Positions 52,910-63,788 are shown, numbered from the stretch's first letter. The stretch: DNA of 64,000 bases from Theocolax elegans (GCA_026168455.1 CM047429.1:39168066-39232065), one strand, 5' to 3'. Notes: a model not told the origin generated them from the sequence alone. Made by a program: numbers and translations.

Positions 52910-53054
52910 AAAATAATGGAGGGTGACTATCCACTACTAAATTTAAGTTAAATACCTGTTTATACGTTATTATAAGAATTAAACTTTCGGTCGTTGTATT
53001 TTGGGAAACTCTGATTCTTTTTTGAAGTCTGTAAGTTTTGTCGAACGGCAGGCT

Positions 53055-53330
53055 ATTATCAATTATTTTGCATATTTATTTTAATGATTCAGTAGTAGTA
53101 ATATTTCAATGGATTTTTCTTATATTTCATTTTTTTTATTTATTATAACTAATGTTATGATTTGTCATTTACAATTTGATATGTTGCAGCCGATTTTCAA
53201 TTGTATTTTAATGATTTTCAGCGCAAACAATTATTAATTATTTTGCATATTCACTTTAATCATTCAATAGTTGTAATATTTTAATGTTTTTTTTCATACT
53301 TCCATTTTTATTTATTTATAAAATTTATAT
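53055..53330. repeat. Diverged direct repeat near the Helitron 3' side
   Basis: Two copies, from about 53055 and 53232, share ATTATTTTGCATAT(T/C)(T/C)A(T/C)TTTAAT(G/C)ATTCA.TAG, then T(A/T)GTAATATTT(C/T)AAT and a T-rich stretch. Possibly part of the Helitron 3' region, but no CTRR hairpin end could be placed. Confidence 0.5.
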
Positions 53331-53359
53331 AAAATGTGTATAAATTTTCGTCTACACAT

Positions 53360-54879
53360 TTACAATACTTTTTTAAACACTATATTGTTAGTGTAAATTT
53401 TGATTTTATTTTTTAATGTATCATTTTCTATTTTTGCATTGTTTAACAGTAATATTTTTAAATTTTTTCTACTTTTAGCTCTTGAAAGAGCTACGTATAA
53501 TTGACCATGGCTAAAAATTGGAGATGGTAAATAGATACCAACTTGTTTGTATGACTGTCCTTGTGATTTGTCATATTGTGAATAGTCATTGCAAAACCTA
53601 ATCGAATGGGAAATTGTTTTCTGCGCATGTTGAATGGTATATCTTCTTTAGATGGTGACAAAGTGATTCTTGGTATTAAAACTAATTTTCCAATTTTTTT
53701 TCCGCTTATAATTTCTGCTTTAATTAAATGTTTCATAAGTTTTATTACTAATAATCTTGTTCCATTACAAAGACCTTTATTCACATTTAAATTTCTTAGA
53801 AGAATTACTATTGCACCTACTTTTAATTGTAATTTATGTAGAGGAAGTCCATTAGGTGTAAGGGAATTAAGAAATTCTGTAGGTAACATGACATCTAAGT
53901 TTTCTCCATTATCATCTTCTGCTGTATCTACACTTAAGTATTCAATAATTTGCCCTTCCATTATAGCCAAAATTTTATTATTTATTTCAATTACGTCGTT
54001 GTTGGTGAAGGCTAATATAACTTTATCATTTATTTTTATTTCGTTTCCAAAAATTTCTGCAATGATATCATTTTCTTTTGTTATTAAATCAAGAGGGATT
54101 TCAAGCAGTTCATTTTCTTCTTCATACAAATTTAAACGTTTACCTTCACCTACATTTAATAACCATTGTCTAAAATAATTGGCATTATCTGTCACTCGAA
54201 GATTTTCATTTAGTGTCATACGTATAAAATTCGGCCATAAGTAACTGTTTTTAACTGAATTTTCAATAACTTCAGTACGACTACCATCTCGTATAACTGG
54301 TAATGTTTGCCTAAAATCGCTTGAAACAACCAACATTTTACCACCAAATATTTTTTTATTATTACATATATCTTGAAATAGGCGATTGACTGCTTCAAAA
54401 GCATATTTCGATGTCATAGATATTTCATCCCATATTATAATTTGAACTTCTTTTAAATTTTTACCATCTATTGAATTAGATTTAATATTACATATAGCAC
54501 ATTCTGTGATATTAAGTGGTAGTTTAAATGTTGTGTGTACTGTTTTCCCGTTATGTAATAAATTTGCTGCAATCCCTGTCCAAGCAACACATAAAAATGA
54601 AATGTTTGAGAATTTAAGATAGTCTATTAGAACATTAAGTAAACAGCTTTTCTCACTTCCTCCTGGTCCATCAATAAAAAAGCTTTTTTTGTCTTCAATT
54701 TTTAAATGTTGCACGATAGTATCGAAAATGTCTTTGTTATGATTTTTTAAAGAATTTACTTTGACGTTTATTTCAGTAAATGTGCAACTTTTGTTATGTG
54801 TTGTTGATTTATCAGCATAATCTTCTATAAATGTAGATATAACGGGTAAATTAAAATTATTTAAAGAATATCCATTCAA
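53360..54879 (-). pseudogene. Helitron PIF1-like helicase domain, frameshifted at its end
   Basis: Motifs in order: Walker A region FFIDGPGGSEKSCLLN (GSEKS where GTGKT is usual), LCVAWTGIAANLL, VHTTFKLPL, Walker B IIIWDEISMT, VVSSDFRQTLPVI, MTLNENLRV, then LTPNGLPLHKLQLKVGAIVILLRN, NGTRLLV and [15 protein letters not shown] one-base frame change near 53568 separates AMTIH from the final motif (KSQGQ and LYVALSRA), which reads on in another frame to a stop at 53360-53362. It unwinds DNA during rolling-circle transposition. The altered Walker A residues suggest loss of ATPase activity even without the frameshift. Confidence 0.9.
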
Positions 54880-54960
54880 TTGTAGGTTCTTATCAATAAT
54901 GTTTAATGCTAGGTTTTCATCAGCATTTTGTTCATATTTTGGGTGGTAAAAAAAGTGTTT

Positions 54961-55634
54961 CTATTTTTCGTACAAATCTCTTGCATTAATAGGATTGTGA
55001 AAAATACAAATATATGCAAATAATTCACAAAGAGCAGTAGGAAAGTGTAATTTTGTTGCTTCTTCCAAACATCTGTCCCATTCTTTATCTTCATTAACCA
55101 AATGTCTAGCTATAGAAGCTTCATAAAATGTAGAATAAATTATATCATCAACAGTACGTAAATCCTGAAATGATGATACTCCTTTGACATGTAAAAGTAA
55201 TAATCTTATAAAATATCGTTTTCGATCCTTTGGATTCACTAAATACATTCTGCTTAATACAGGTTTTTTTGTTTTTTTTTCTTTTATTCCATGTTTTTGA
55301 ATTATTATCAAATACATAATTTAATGGTATTTCGGAATATAAATAATTTCGTGCATCAGAATCGATTTGATTTAATTTTAAGTATGCTGTTAATGTCGTT
55401 TCTACATTTTTTTTTAAATTTCTGTTTCTTTTCCTTCTTTAAAATACACTTCTTGTTCATCTTCATTGTAAATAGCTAATCTTATGGTATGTGAAAGTTC
55501 GTGTAGAGGGTATTCTAATAGTAATTATATTCATTGCTTTCAATATCTTTATCATGAGTAAAATTAGAACTGTCTTTTGATCTGATACCTGTGTCACGTA
55601 TTTTTATGTTCGCACAGTCATGTCTTTTATAACA
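54961..55634 (-). pseudogene. Helitron Rep-helicase linker region
   Basis: The frame 54961-55317 reads SRMYLVNPKDRKRYFIRLLL, LHVKGVSSFQDLRTVDDIIY and WDRCLEEATKLHFPTALCELF, the conserved region between Rep and helicase in Helitron proteins. Farther upstream (about 55300-55510) VETTLTAYLKLNQIDSDARN and HELSHTIRLAIYNEDEQEVY appear in other frames. Several frame breaks. Only the 54961-55317 piece is uninterrupted. Confidence 0.8.
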
Positions 55635-57430
55635 CTATTTAAATAAGTATTTTATACATTGGACTGTTGAGCATACTTCGACATTAATGTGACAATTAAA
55701 TTTTAACAATAAATAAGGATTATACGAAACAACAAACCGATTATCAGCTATTCTATTGTGGTATTTACCTTTATAATTGATTTTTTTTATATCATTTCTT
55801 CTTATATATAATGGATATTCTGATGAATTAAAAGTTGTTTTGTTATTAAATTTTTTTGGAAAATTTTTCGTACATTTTTTTTGTGTCTTTACTCATGCAA
55901 GGTGAACTCATGTTTTGCTCTCCACAGGGTCCATGAATCATAAACTGTTTTACAATATTATACAACCGTGGATAGATATCTTCGTTTGGAATTTCTGCGT
56001 TTATGAGTTCATCTACTTTTTCGGGAGTATTAATTTTATAATTTTTATCTAAAAATTATAGCATATGCATGTGAGGAAGTCCACGTTTTTGAAATTCGAT
56101 AACATAAGTGTAGGCGATACAATTTCCTAAAACACCTTGCTTAATTACCAATTCTTTAAATTCTTTTATTTTTTGATGAAATACCTTAATACTAAATCTA
56201 TCTATCAATTACAGTTTCATATTTTTTTAAATGTTCAGTTATTTCTTTCAGTTTGGATTACATGTCATTGTTATAAATAAATCAGGTTTCCCGTAACGAT
56301 TTACTATACTCATTGAGTCAATGTAATTTTGTTTTAGGAATCTTGAACTTCCAACAAAATTTTGATGGCAAAATAAACATTTTTCCAATTTTTATATTTT
56401 TAGATTCTTTTTTCTTGTGTAAATAATCCATTACGCCTTTATAATAATCGCTTCTTAAAATATCTTGGTTTTCTTTACAAAATATAATCTTGATTGTTCA
56501 ACTTTACAAATGCATCAATTTAAACGGTTGCTATTTAAATAAGTATTTTATACATTGGACTGTGAGCATACTTCGACATTAATGTGACAATTAAATTTTA
56601 ACAATAAATAAGGATTATACGAACAACAAACCGATTATCAGCTATTCTATGTGGTATTTACCTTTATAATTGATTTTTTTTATATCATTTCTTCTTATAT
56701 ATAATGGATATTCTGATGAATAAAAGTTGTTTTGTTATTAAATTTTTTTGGAAAATTTTTCGTACATTTTTTTTGTGTCTTTACTCATGCAAGGTGAACT
56801 CATGTTTTGCTCTCCACAGGGTCCATGAATCATAAACTGTTTTACAATATTATACAACCGTGGATAGATATCTTCGTTTGGAATTTCTGCGTTTATGAGT
56901 TCATCTACTTTTTCGGGAGTATTAATTTTATAATTTTTATCTAAAAATTATAGCATATGCATGTGAGGAAGTCCACGTTTTTGAAATTCGATAACATAAG
57001 TGTAGGCGATACAATTTCCTAAAACACCTTGCTTAATTACCAATTCTTTAAATTCTTTTATTTTTTGATGAAATACCTTAAATACTAAATCTAGTCTATC
57101 AATTACAGTTTCATATTTTTTTAAATGTTCAGTTATTTCTTTTCAGTTTGGATTACATGTCATTGTTATAAATAAATCAGGTTTCCCGTAACGATTTACT
57201 ATACTCATTGAGTCAATGTAATTTTGTTTTAGGAATCTTGAACTTCCAACAAAATTTGATGGCAAAATAAACATTTTTCCAATTTTTATATTTTTAGATT
57301 CTTTTTTCTTGTGTAAATAATCCATTACGCCTTTATAATAATCGCTTCTTAAAATATCTTGGTTTTTCTTTACAAAATATAATCTTGATTGTTCAACTTT
57401 TACAAATGCATCAATTGTAAACTGTTGAGA
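55635..57430. repeat. Direct tandem duplication (about 890 bp) inside the Helitron Rep gene
   Basis: Copy 1 (about 55635-56525) and copy 2 (about 56531-57430) match throughout at an offset of about 890-896 bp. Most differences are single-base losses in homopolymers in copy 1 (for example TTTCAG against TTTTCAG). Each copy contains the HUH motif (HMH codons at 56065-56073 and 56957-56965, minus strand). Confidence 0.85.
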
Positions 57431-57697
57431 AACTTTTCCCATAGTAAGGTATTGATTAAATCCATTTCTCATAGAAAGTCTGTAATTATAAAATTCCAAA
57501 CATGAAATATTGTTTTTCTTATATTTGCATTTCATATTAGGCATCCATCCATATCCTCCATTTGGATAAATAAGTGGGTATGTCATTGGATCAGTGTGTT
57601 TACTTATTAAAGGAATACTAATTGGATTGTCATATTTTGAATATATAACTATATCCCGCTCTGAAGTAGGCAGTCCATTTTTTCCTACAAATACCAT
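55640..57697 (-). pseudogene. Helitron Rep (HUH nuclease) domain, duplicated and broken
   Basis: The open piece 57143-57697 contains HTDPMTYPLIYPNGGYGW, LTMGKVSQQFTIDAFVKVEQ, GSSRFLKQNYIDSMSIVNRY and KPDLFITMTCNPN, the segment leading to Rep. Next comes FQKRGLPHMHML, the HUH motif that coordinates the metal for strand nicking, followed by a premature stop. The region near 55740-55640 gives YNPYLLLKFNCHINVEVCST and KYLFK-stop-CYKRHDC, the tyrosine motif region, where a TAG falls at the site of a usual Tyr. The 890-bp duplication repeats the HUH and following segment. Confidence 0.85.
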
Positions 57698-57758
57698 TGC
57701 AACTTCATTACAAGTAGCTTCATTATATATATATATATAGTTTTATCTAATTTTTCTT

Positions 57759-58526
57759 CTAATATTCTAATTTTTCTTTTTCTACCTCATACATCATTTT
57801 ATAAGCTTTAACATAAGGATTAACATTTCTAATTAAGCTATCTAATTTACTTGACAATTCTAATTTTGTATCTAGATTATTTTTAAAACTTTTTCTTTCA
57901 GCTGCAGCTAATTCATTATCTAGAACATACAATTGCCCATATTTTCGAGCTTCATTTTCATTTGGACGTAAAGCAAAAACATTGTGATATATTTGACCAC
58001 ATATTCTAAGAATTTGTGGTCCACTACCAGATAACTTATCAAAATTAGCTCCAAAGCTTGCAAAAGCTAACGCATTATTATATAGCCGAATATTTTTGCG
58101 AAAATTAATACTATCTTCCGATATTCCTGTAGCTAATTGCTTTAATTCTTCCGGATAGGGAGGCATTTTCGGTAAGTTTACGTTTCCTTTGTGACAACAA
58201 TTAGAAAATTCTTTACCTAGTGTATATTCAAAAACAAAATGTTTAGTATTACAATGTTTACAAGTTTCAGACATATAACCTAAATTGTTTTCAATAATTA
58301 TTTTTTCATCAAAATCTACATTTGCTATTCGACCTATTATTTTGGATTTACTTACTAATTTTACATTTTGTTCATTTTTAATTAAAATACGTTTATTTAA
58401 TTCTTTACAATTTATACCTTTTTTAGTATTAATTGGTTTATCATATACGTTAAAAAATTTTCCTTCATCAATTTTTAATTTTTTAAGCAATATGATTGGT
58501 ATTTCCATGTCTTTGTCATTTTTCAT
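57759..58526 (-). pseudogene. Helitron N-terminal domain (Helitron_like_N)
   Basis: A 255-codon open frame. Zinc-type CKHCNTKHFVFE followed by C-C spacing (SNCCHKGNV), then LPKMPPYPEELKQLATG, RLYNNALAFASFGANFDKLS, GPQILRICGQIYHNVFALRP and NEARKYGQLYVLDNE: the highly conserved N-terminal block of Helitron Rep-helicase proteins. It is uninterrupted here, but it is separated from the next block (57697) by a stop and a short TATATA tract at 57725-57739. Confidence 0.85.
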
Positions 58527-58562
58527 ACATATGCGTCTTTTTAAATTTTTTTGTAAATGGTT

Positions 58563-59276
58563 TTATACTAATTTATCGATATCATTTTTTCTAATTTCGT
58601 TTAATATTTTTCCATTTAATTTTTTCTTTTCATTTTTTTTACATTGATCAGTATTTTCATTATAATAAATATGTTGTTTTTGTAATGCTTCTTTTTCTCG
58701 TTCATTTTTTATTTCGTCACTATTTATTTTTTGTCTTTTCATCATGGTTTGCTGTTTTCTCTTTATTTTTTTTTCTTCTATTTTGCCGTCATTACTATTT
58801 TTACTTTTTACATAAGCTTCTTTTTTTCATAATGCTTCTTTTTCTCGTTCATTTTTTATTTCGTCACCATTCATTTTTTGTCTTTTCATCATGGTTTGCT
58901 GTTTTCTCTTTATTTTTTTTTCTTCTATTTTGCCGTCGTTGCTATTTTTATTATTTACATAAGCTTCTTTTTTCGTAATGCTTCTTTTTCTCGTTCATTT
59001 TTTATTTCGTCACTATTTATTTTTGTCTTTTCATCATGGTTTGCTGTTTTCTCTTTATTTTTTTTCTTCTATTTTGCGGTCATTACTATCTTTACTCCTC
59101 ATATAAGCTTCTTTTTTATGCAACGCTTCTTTTTCTCGTTCATTTTTTATATCGATACAGCTAATTGTTTGCCTTTTTATCATAGTTTGCTGTTTTATTT
59201 CTATATCATTAAATTGTTTATTTTTATTTTTTTGATAAAATGAACTATAAGATGGTATTTCATAGTCTATTTCCAT
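58563..59276 (-). pseudogene. Helitron N-terminal repeat region (KNEREKEAL repeats)
   Basis: Four tandem copies of a 145-148 bp unit on the minus strand, each encoding a charged segment of the KNEREKEAL..K..Y form followed by KIEEKK and TMMKRQ. Units start at about 58685, 58832, 58977 and 59122 on plus. Similar Arg/Lys/Glu repeats occur at the N-terminus of many arthropod Helitron proteins. The first piece (59055-59276, MEIDYEIPSYSSFYQKNKNK) adjoins the solo LTR. Unit lengths not divisible by three break the frame between units. Confidence 0.65.
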
Positions 59277-59317
59277 TGGGGTAATAGAATCAACGGAAAT
59301 GATTTTATCTTTATTAT

Positions 59318-60392
59318 TGTAACAGGTTTATTCTCGTACGTCAGGAGGGTCTTACTTGTCCTGTGCATATCCTCAATGCACAGGAAATATTCTCCGTGTA
59401 CCGATCAGCTGGTTTACCAGACAGCTAACCGATCGTCAGAACCGTCCTTGAAGTGGTGCGAGCTAGCCTCAAGCTCCGCACGACGACGTCTTCCCTGTGT
59501 ACAATGTGTGCACTTACCTAGTGCACACTTATCCTCCGTCGATGCTCGTACTCGGCTACTCAGTTATGTGTCGTGCGCAGTACAATGCACGACACCCGCG
59601 GGGCATGGCGGTATTCGCCTTCGGGATAAGGTGCGTTGGAATATTAATAAAATACCATGTCGGGTATACTATTAAGAAACAAATTTATTACGGTCACGAG
59701 AAATAAACGGTGCTATGACAAATTATGAAAAGTACAAGGTCGGGCCAAGGCGATGCTATTCCTTGGCTCAAAAGCAAACAACTATCCTGCTGTTAACAGG
59801 TTAAAAATACATGTGTGTGCGCCCGCCGCTATTCGCGTTGAGATTCGACGGGTTGGCCGATCTCGAGGACGAGGACGATTCGCCAGGTACGAGTTACCTG
59901 GCTGTAAAATGTGTTGACGCGGTTAGGGTCGTGCCGGAGTGTTAAGCACTCCGGTTTGCCGTATACGTGCCTAAGTTGCAGAGAGAGAGAGCCGCGATGG
60001 GAGCGGTTATCCTCTCGCTTGACTCGCCGTCGGGATACCGCGCGTATCCCGTCGTTACCCGCGCTTACGCTATTCGCGATCACTCGCGCACGCCTGGCCA
60101 GGACTTACTTGAAATCCTCAACGATCCAGTTGGCTACTTCCCGGTGTTCGGTCTCTCCTTCCCCTCCTTCCAATTGTCTCTCCATCAGCTCTTTCTCCCG
60201 TATGATTCTCGACTCTCTCTCTCTTCCTCTTGTCACTCGCGGTACCGCGTTCATTCGAGACTCGAACGATACTGCCGGTGTATCGTGCACACCGGCTCTC
60301 TGACGCGCTCGCGCATGCGCCTTACGCGTCTTCAACGGTGAACTCACGCGATCGGTATGATTTTCGTCTCGCGTGGACCGTTTGCCGTTACA
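59318..60392 (+). mobile_element. Solo LTR, 1075 bp, inserted in the Helitron
   Basis: Begins TGTAAC and ends GTTACA (6-bp inverted termini), flanked by TTAT on both sides (59314-59317 and 60393-60396). GC-rich relative to its surroundings, with AATAAA at 59703-59708. Long open frames inside on both strands show no known domain and are LTR sequence. No internal gag/pol, so it arose by LTR-LTR recombination. Family unknown. Termini and 4-bp duplication fit Gypsy or BEL-type elements. Confidence 0.75.
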
Positions 60393-60445
60393 TTATATAA
60401 ATTCATTATTGTATGTTGTTCAGAATTAAATTTCTGTTGAAAATT

Positions 60446-61120
60446 TTATTCTATTATTTCTATTTCTACATTGCATATACTTATTGCTACATTGAAATTC
60501 AATTTTTTTTCATCAATACAACAAATATGAATCATGTATCTTTTGATTGGTATTGTTGAAATATTATAGTTTATATTTTGTAAAATTGGAAACATCGTAA
60601 TACTACGTGTTTCGTATATTTTTAGTAAATGTGAACGCATTTGGGAAATATCATAGTTTAAACTGCATGGGCATAAATTAAATACAATAGAGACAGCAAA
60701 AGCTATCGCGAAAATTCCACAATCATAACTATTGGTTTGAAATTGCACTGTTTCATAAACAAGTTTCAATTGTTGACTATCTGGAAATAATCTATTGATG
60801 TATACTTTATGTTCATTTTGCAAATATTTAGCATTTAAACTATCATAAATGTGTATCGTTCTATTATTGTAATACATACAAATCCAATGACCTTTTTCAT
60901 ATTTTCCAGAAAATAACAATTGAATGTATTCACTATTCATATGAACTGAGTCAATATTATATTGTTTTTGAACTAAAAGAGTTGTTTGCATATTGAATGG
61001 TGTACATGATTTAAGGATGTTATTAAATTCTAATATGTGTTCATCATTTAACATAGAAGCATCGTCGCTATATGGTTCAATCGTTTTTACAACTAATATT
61101 TTTATTTCCGTCAAACCCAT
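60446..61120 (-). CDS. Ulp1-like (C48) cysteine protease, Helitron-associated
   Basis: A 224-codon open frame. Catalytic His in EKGHWICMYY (about residue 77), Asp in IHIYDSLNAK, Gln in VQFQTNSYD and Cys in YDCGIFAIAFAV, the order and spacing of Ulp1/adenain proteases. All four active-site residues are present. Related Ulp1-like frames lie near Helitron-type elements in other insects, where they may process the Rep-helicase protein or remove ubiquitin-like tags. That role is unproven. Between it and the Helitron repeat region lies the solo LTR. It is unrelated in detail to the Polinton protease at 38.4 kb. Confidence 0.8.
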   Translation of the reverse strand: MGLTEIKILVVKTIEPYSDDASMLNDEHILEFNNILKSCTPFNMQTTLLVQKQYNIDSVHMNSEYIQLLFSGKYEKGHWICMYYNNRTIHIYDSLNAKYLQNEHKVYINRLFPDSQQLKLVYETVQFQTNSYDCGIFAIAFAVSIVFNLCPCSLNYDISQMRSHLLKIYETRSITMFPILQNINYNISTIPIKRYMIHICCIDEKKLNFNVAISICNVEIEIIE

Positions 61121-62655
61121 TATAAAAATGGTTTATTTTACAAAATGATTCACAATTATAAAAATAATATTAATAATTTGTTTCAATTGTTTAATAATAA
61201 TTATAATTTTTTTTATTTTTCTAAACGATTATTTTAAATTTTTTATTAATATTTTTTTGTAAAGCTGAAAAAAATAAAATATAAATTATTAGAAAACAGT
61301 GTTTATAAGAAAGTAGCTTCAATGTAATGAATGAAATATAGTTAATATAAATTTAATATTTTATAAATACTAATATTATACATACCCTAGTGGAAATACA
61401 TTTTCGATGAAAATGCTCCAAAGTATGCTAAAAGTGGGCCAACTTGCGCCAAAAGTGGGCCGATGTTTACCAACATTGAAATATTTGGAACATTTTTCCA
61501 GTTTTGGCAAACTTTAGCCCACTTTTGGCCAATTTAGGAACATTTTGTATTGATTATGGAATAAATTTTTCAACCAGTAAAAAATTGTTTTTCACATGCA
61601 ATTTCTTAAATTAAGGCGCACTTAATTGCGTTGATAATATTTAATATTGCAATAATAATATGTTGTAATAATCTTTTCTGTAAATGGGCCAACATTTAAA
61701 CAATCTGGGCCAACCTTTACACAAAGAGGGCCAAACTTTCCATCTAATGGGCCAATATTTGCACAAATTCTTTGCTAGTAGTTTGACACTCATAATTCCA
61801 ATAAATGCAGCGCTGAATAAAAAAAAACAAAGGGCAGCAGCATTCCAATGAATGCAGCGCTGAATAAAAATAACAAACGGCAGCAGCATTCCAATTAATA
61901 TTATATCAATAAAATATTATATTCCTAATGGCATTCCATACGATTAAAGTCACAAGGTATATTATGAAATTATCTTATTTTCATTTTAAATTATCATTGT
62001 TTGAAATATAATAAGTCTTTTTGTATTTCAGTATCCTGATTAGTTTATTAAGACTATCGAAATAATCAAAAATGCAGTAGTATTTCTTAATGATTAAGTT
62101 AAAAGGTAAAGTTTTGACTTTGTCAATTTATTTATAATTAATAATAAAAATGTTTTTGTTACAGATATAACATATATAATATCAATAATATGTGACAATA
62201 TGCATATTGGATATAAATCTTCTAAATGGCATTTACAAACAGTAATATTTATTTGAATATTTTATCTAATGTTTAATTAATTATACATTTAATATTTTAT
62301 GATATAATTTAATTTTTCTGTTAAAGATGATTTCGATGAATACTTGCTGAATTTATAAATTATATAAACAATAAAATGATATATTGAAAAAAATATATCT
62401 TATGAAATATACAAGTGAATAGAGTACAATTGTAACATAATAGTTGTAATTTAATTTAATAACATAATAATTGTAATTTGAAATTTTTGCAAAAATAAGT
62501 TTGTAAAATAAACAATAAAAATTAATTTGATTTATTGTATGTTCCAGTGTTGAAATTTTATTAATTTTAATTACGTAATCAAATGTTATTTTAATTATTG
62601 TTATTAAGATAATTTTCTGGTAATAATATCGACATAGTAGTTGATATCTATTTGT
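61121..62655. other. AT-rich non-coding DNA with GGGCCAA motifs
   Basis: No gene. Between 61420 and 61760 the motif (A/T)GGGCCAA or its complement TTGGCC recurs about eight times in an AT-rich background. This may be related to the AAGGCCCAAAA array downstream. Confidence 0.5.
61799..61895. repeat. Two copies of a 47-49 bp direct repeat
   Basis: CCAATAAATGCAGCGCTGAA and CCAATGAATGCAGCGCTGAA, each followed by an A-rich run and GGCAGCAGCATT. Confidence 0.8.
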
Positions 62656-62667
62656 TTAAAAAAACTA

Positions 62668-62997
62668 TAAGGCCCAAAAATGTAAGGCCCAAAATTTATA
62701 AGGCCCAAAAACGTAAGGCCCAAAATTTATAAGGTCCAAAAATGTAAGGCCCAAAAATGTAAGACCCAAAATTTATAAGGCTCAAAAATGTAAGGTCCAA
62801 ATTTATAAGGCCCAAAATTGTAAGGCCCAAAATTTATGAGGACAAAAATGTAAGGCCTAAAATTGTAAAGTCCAATAAAAATAAAACTTTACAATTCCGT
62901 TGCCAATAATGTAAGGCCCAAAATTTATAAGGCCCAAAAATGTAAGGTCCAAAAAATGTAAGGCCCAAAAGTGTAATGTCCAATTAAAATAAAACTT
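62668..62997. repeat. Minisatellite, 15-17 bp AAGGCCCAAAA units
   Basis: About 18 units alternating AAGGCCCAAAAATGT and AAGGCCCAAAATTTAT, with scattered substitutions. An AATAAAACTTT-containing spacer after GTCCAAT occurs twice (62871-62900 and 62978-63000), implying that a block of several units was itself duplicated. Not a CRISPR array: units are contiguous, with no unique spacers. Confidence 0.85.
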
Positions 62998-63091
62998 TGA
63001 AACTATAAAAATGAATTTTTAAAAAACCGGAGAACCGGAGAATCGGAGACCAAAAGTCGATCCACTTTAATATAATATAAGATAAGATTTT

Positions 63092-63415
63092 GTAACGGTC
63101 CCCCTTTCCTTTTGCTCGGACGGCTCAGTTTGGTCCCAGAATTTCGATAAGAAAAGGTCATTAAATAATTAAAGAAGTTATTTAAAATAATTAACAAAAT
63201 ATATTTTAGCTTATACTAATTTACAAAAGTAGACCTTAATCTAAAATAACGACTTCCGAAACACAATACGGGAGAGTTACTTACAATAAATATATGTACT
63301 CGAATTTACAATCTAGATTTCCTACGCTCCGGTTTATTCGATGCTCGCGTCGCTCGAAGTTAAACGGGATTTCCGCCTCTGTCGGTCTCGGGTTACGGAG
63401 TACGGAATACGGAGT
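63092..63415. other. Possible start of an LTR or unrecognised element
   Basis: TGTAACGGTCCCCC at about 63094 begins a more GC-rich block, resembling the TGTAAC start of the solo LTR at 59318. No matching 3' end lies in the window. No gene. Confidence 0.25.
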
Positions 63416-63788
63416 GTGGATGGTATTCGGAATATTTGATTCGCAAATACACGTGTGCGCACGTAATATTTGCTAATCAGATCGAGTGCATAACGAGGGT
63501 TTACGTGTGCGCACGTAGAACTCTAGTTATCTTGGTTTCGGAAATGCGGAAATACGGATGGTATTCGGAGTATCTAATTCACAAATACACGTGTTCGTAC
63601 GTAATATTTGCTAATCAGATCGGATTCATAATGAGAGTTTACGTGTGCGCACGTAGACTCTAGTTATCTTGGTTTCGGAAATACGGAAATACGGATGGCA
63701 TTTGGAGTATCTGATTTACAAATACACGTGTGCGCACGAAATATTTGCTAATCAGATCGGATTCGTAACGAGGGTTCACGTGTGCGCA
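63416..63788. repeat. Tandem repeat, about 140-bp unit, 2.6 copies
   Basis: Units begin (G/A)(T/C)GGATGG(T/C)ATT(C/T)GGA at 63417, 63558 and 63694 and contain CAAATACACGTGTGCGCACG, ATATTTGCTAATCAGATCG and TTTACGTGTGCGCACGTAGA. The GTGCGCAC cores are palindromic. Short open frames across it are repeats, not a gene. Confidence 0.8.

Larger units (their letters stand above)
51630..52938 (+). mobile_element. Penelope-like element, 5'-truncated, with inverted terminal repeats
   Basis: Flanked by a perfect 13-bp duplication AAATTTAAGTTAA (51617-51629 and 52939-52951). Inside are 141-bp inverted repeats at 51629-51769 and 52769-52909, enclosing the C-terminal part of a Penelope-type protein. Inverted partial terminal repeats and 5' truncation are typical of Penelope-like elements. 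The right repeat extends about 28 bp beyond the left one. Confidence 0.85.
53360..61120 (-). mobile_element. Helitron (minus strand), decayed, interrupted by a solo LTR
   Basis: In minus-strand order: Ulp1-like protease (61120-60446), inserted solo LTR (60392-59318), repeat-rich N-terminal region (59276-58563), Helitron N-terminal domain (58526-57759), Rep HUH region (57697 to about 55640, tandemly duplicated in part), linker (55.6-54.96 kb), PIF1-type helicase (54879-53360). Rep plus helicase in one protein defines Helitrons. Neither terminus was located, so the limits are those of the coding signal. Whether the protease belongs to the same element is inferred from position. Confidence 0.82.

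Noticed and set aside
59376..60347. Several open frames of 69-130 codons inside the solo LTR
   Set aside because: GC-rich LTR sequence with overlapping frames on both strands and no known domain.
62668..62997. CRISPR array
   Set aside because: Units are contiguous 15-17 bp repeats with no unique spacers, in a eukaryotic context.
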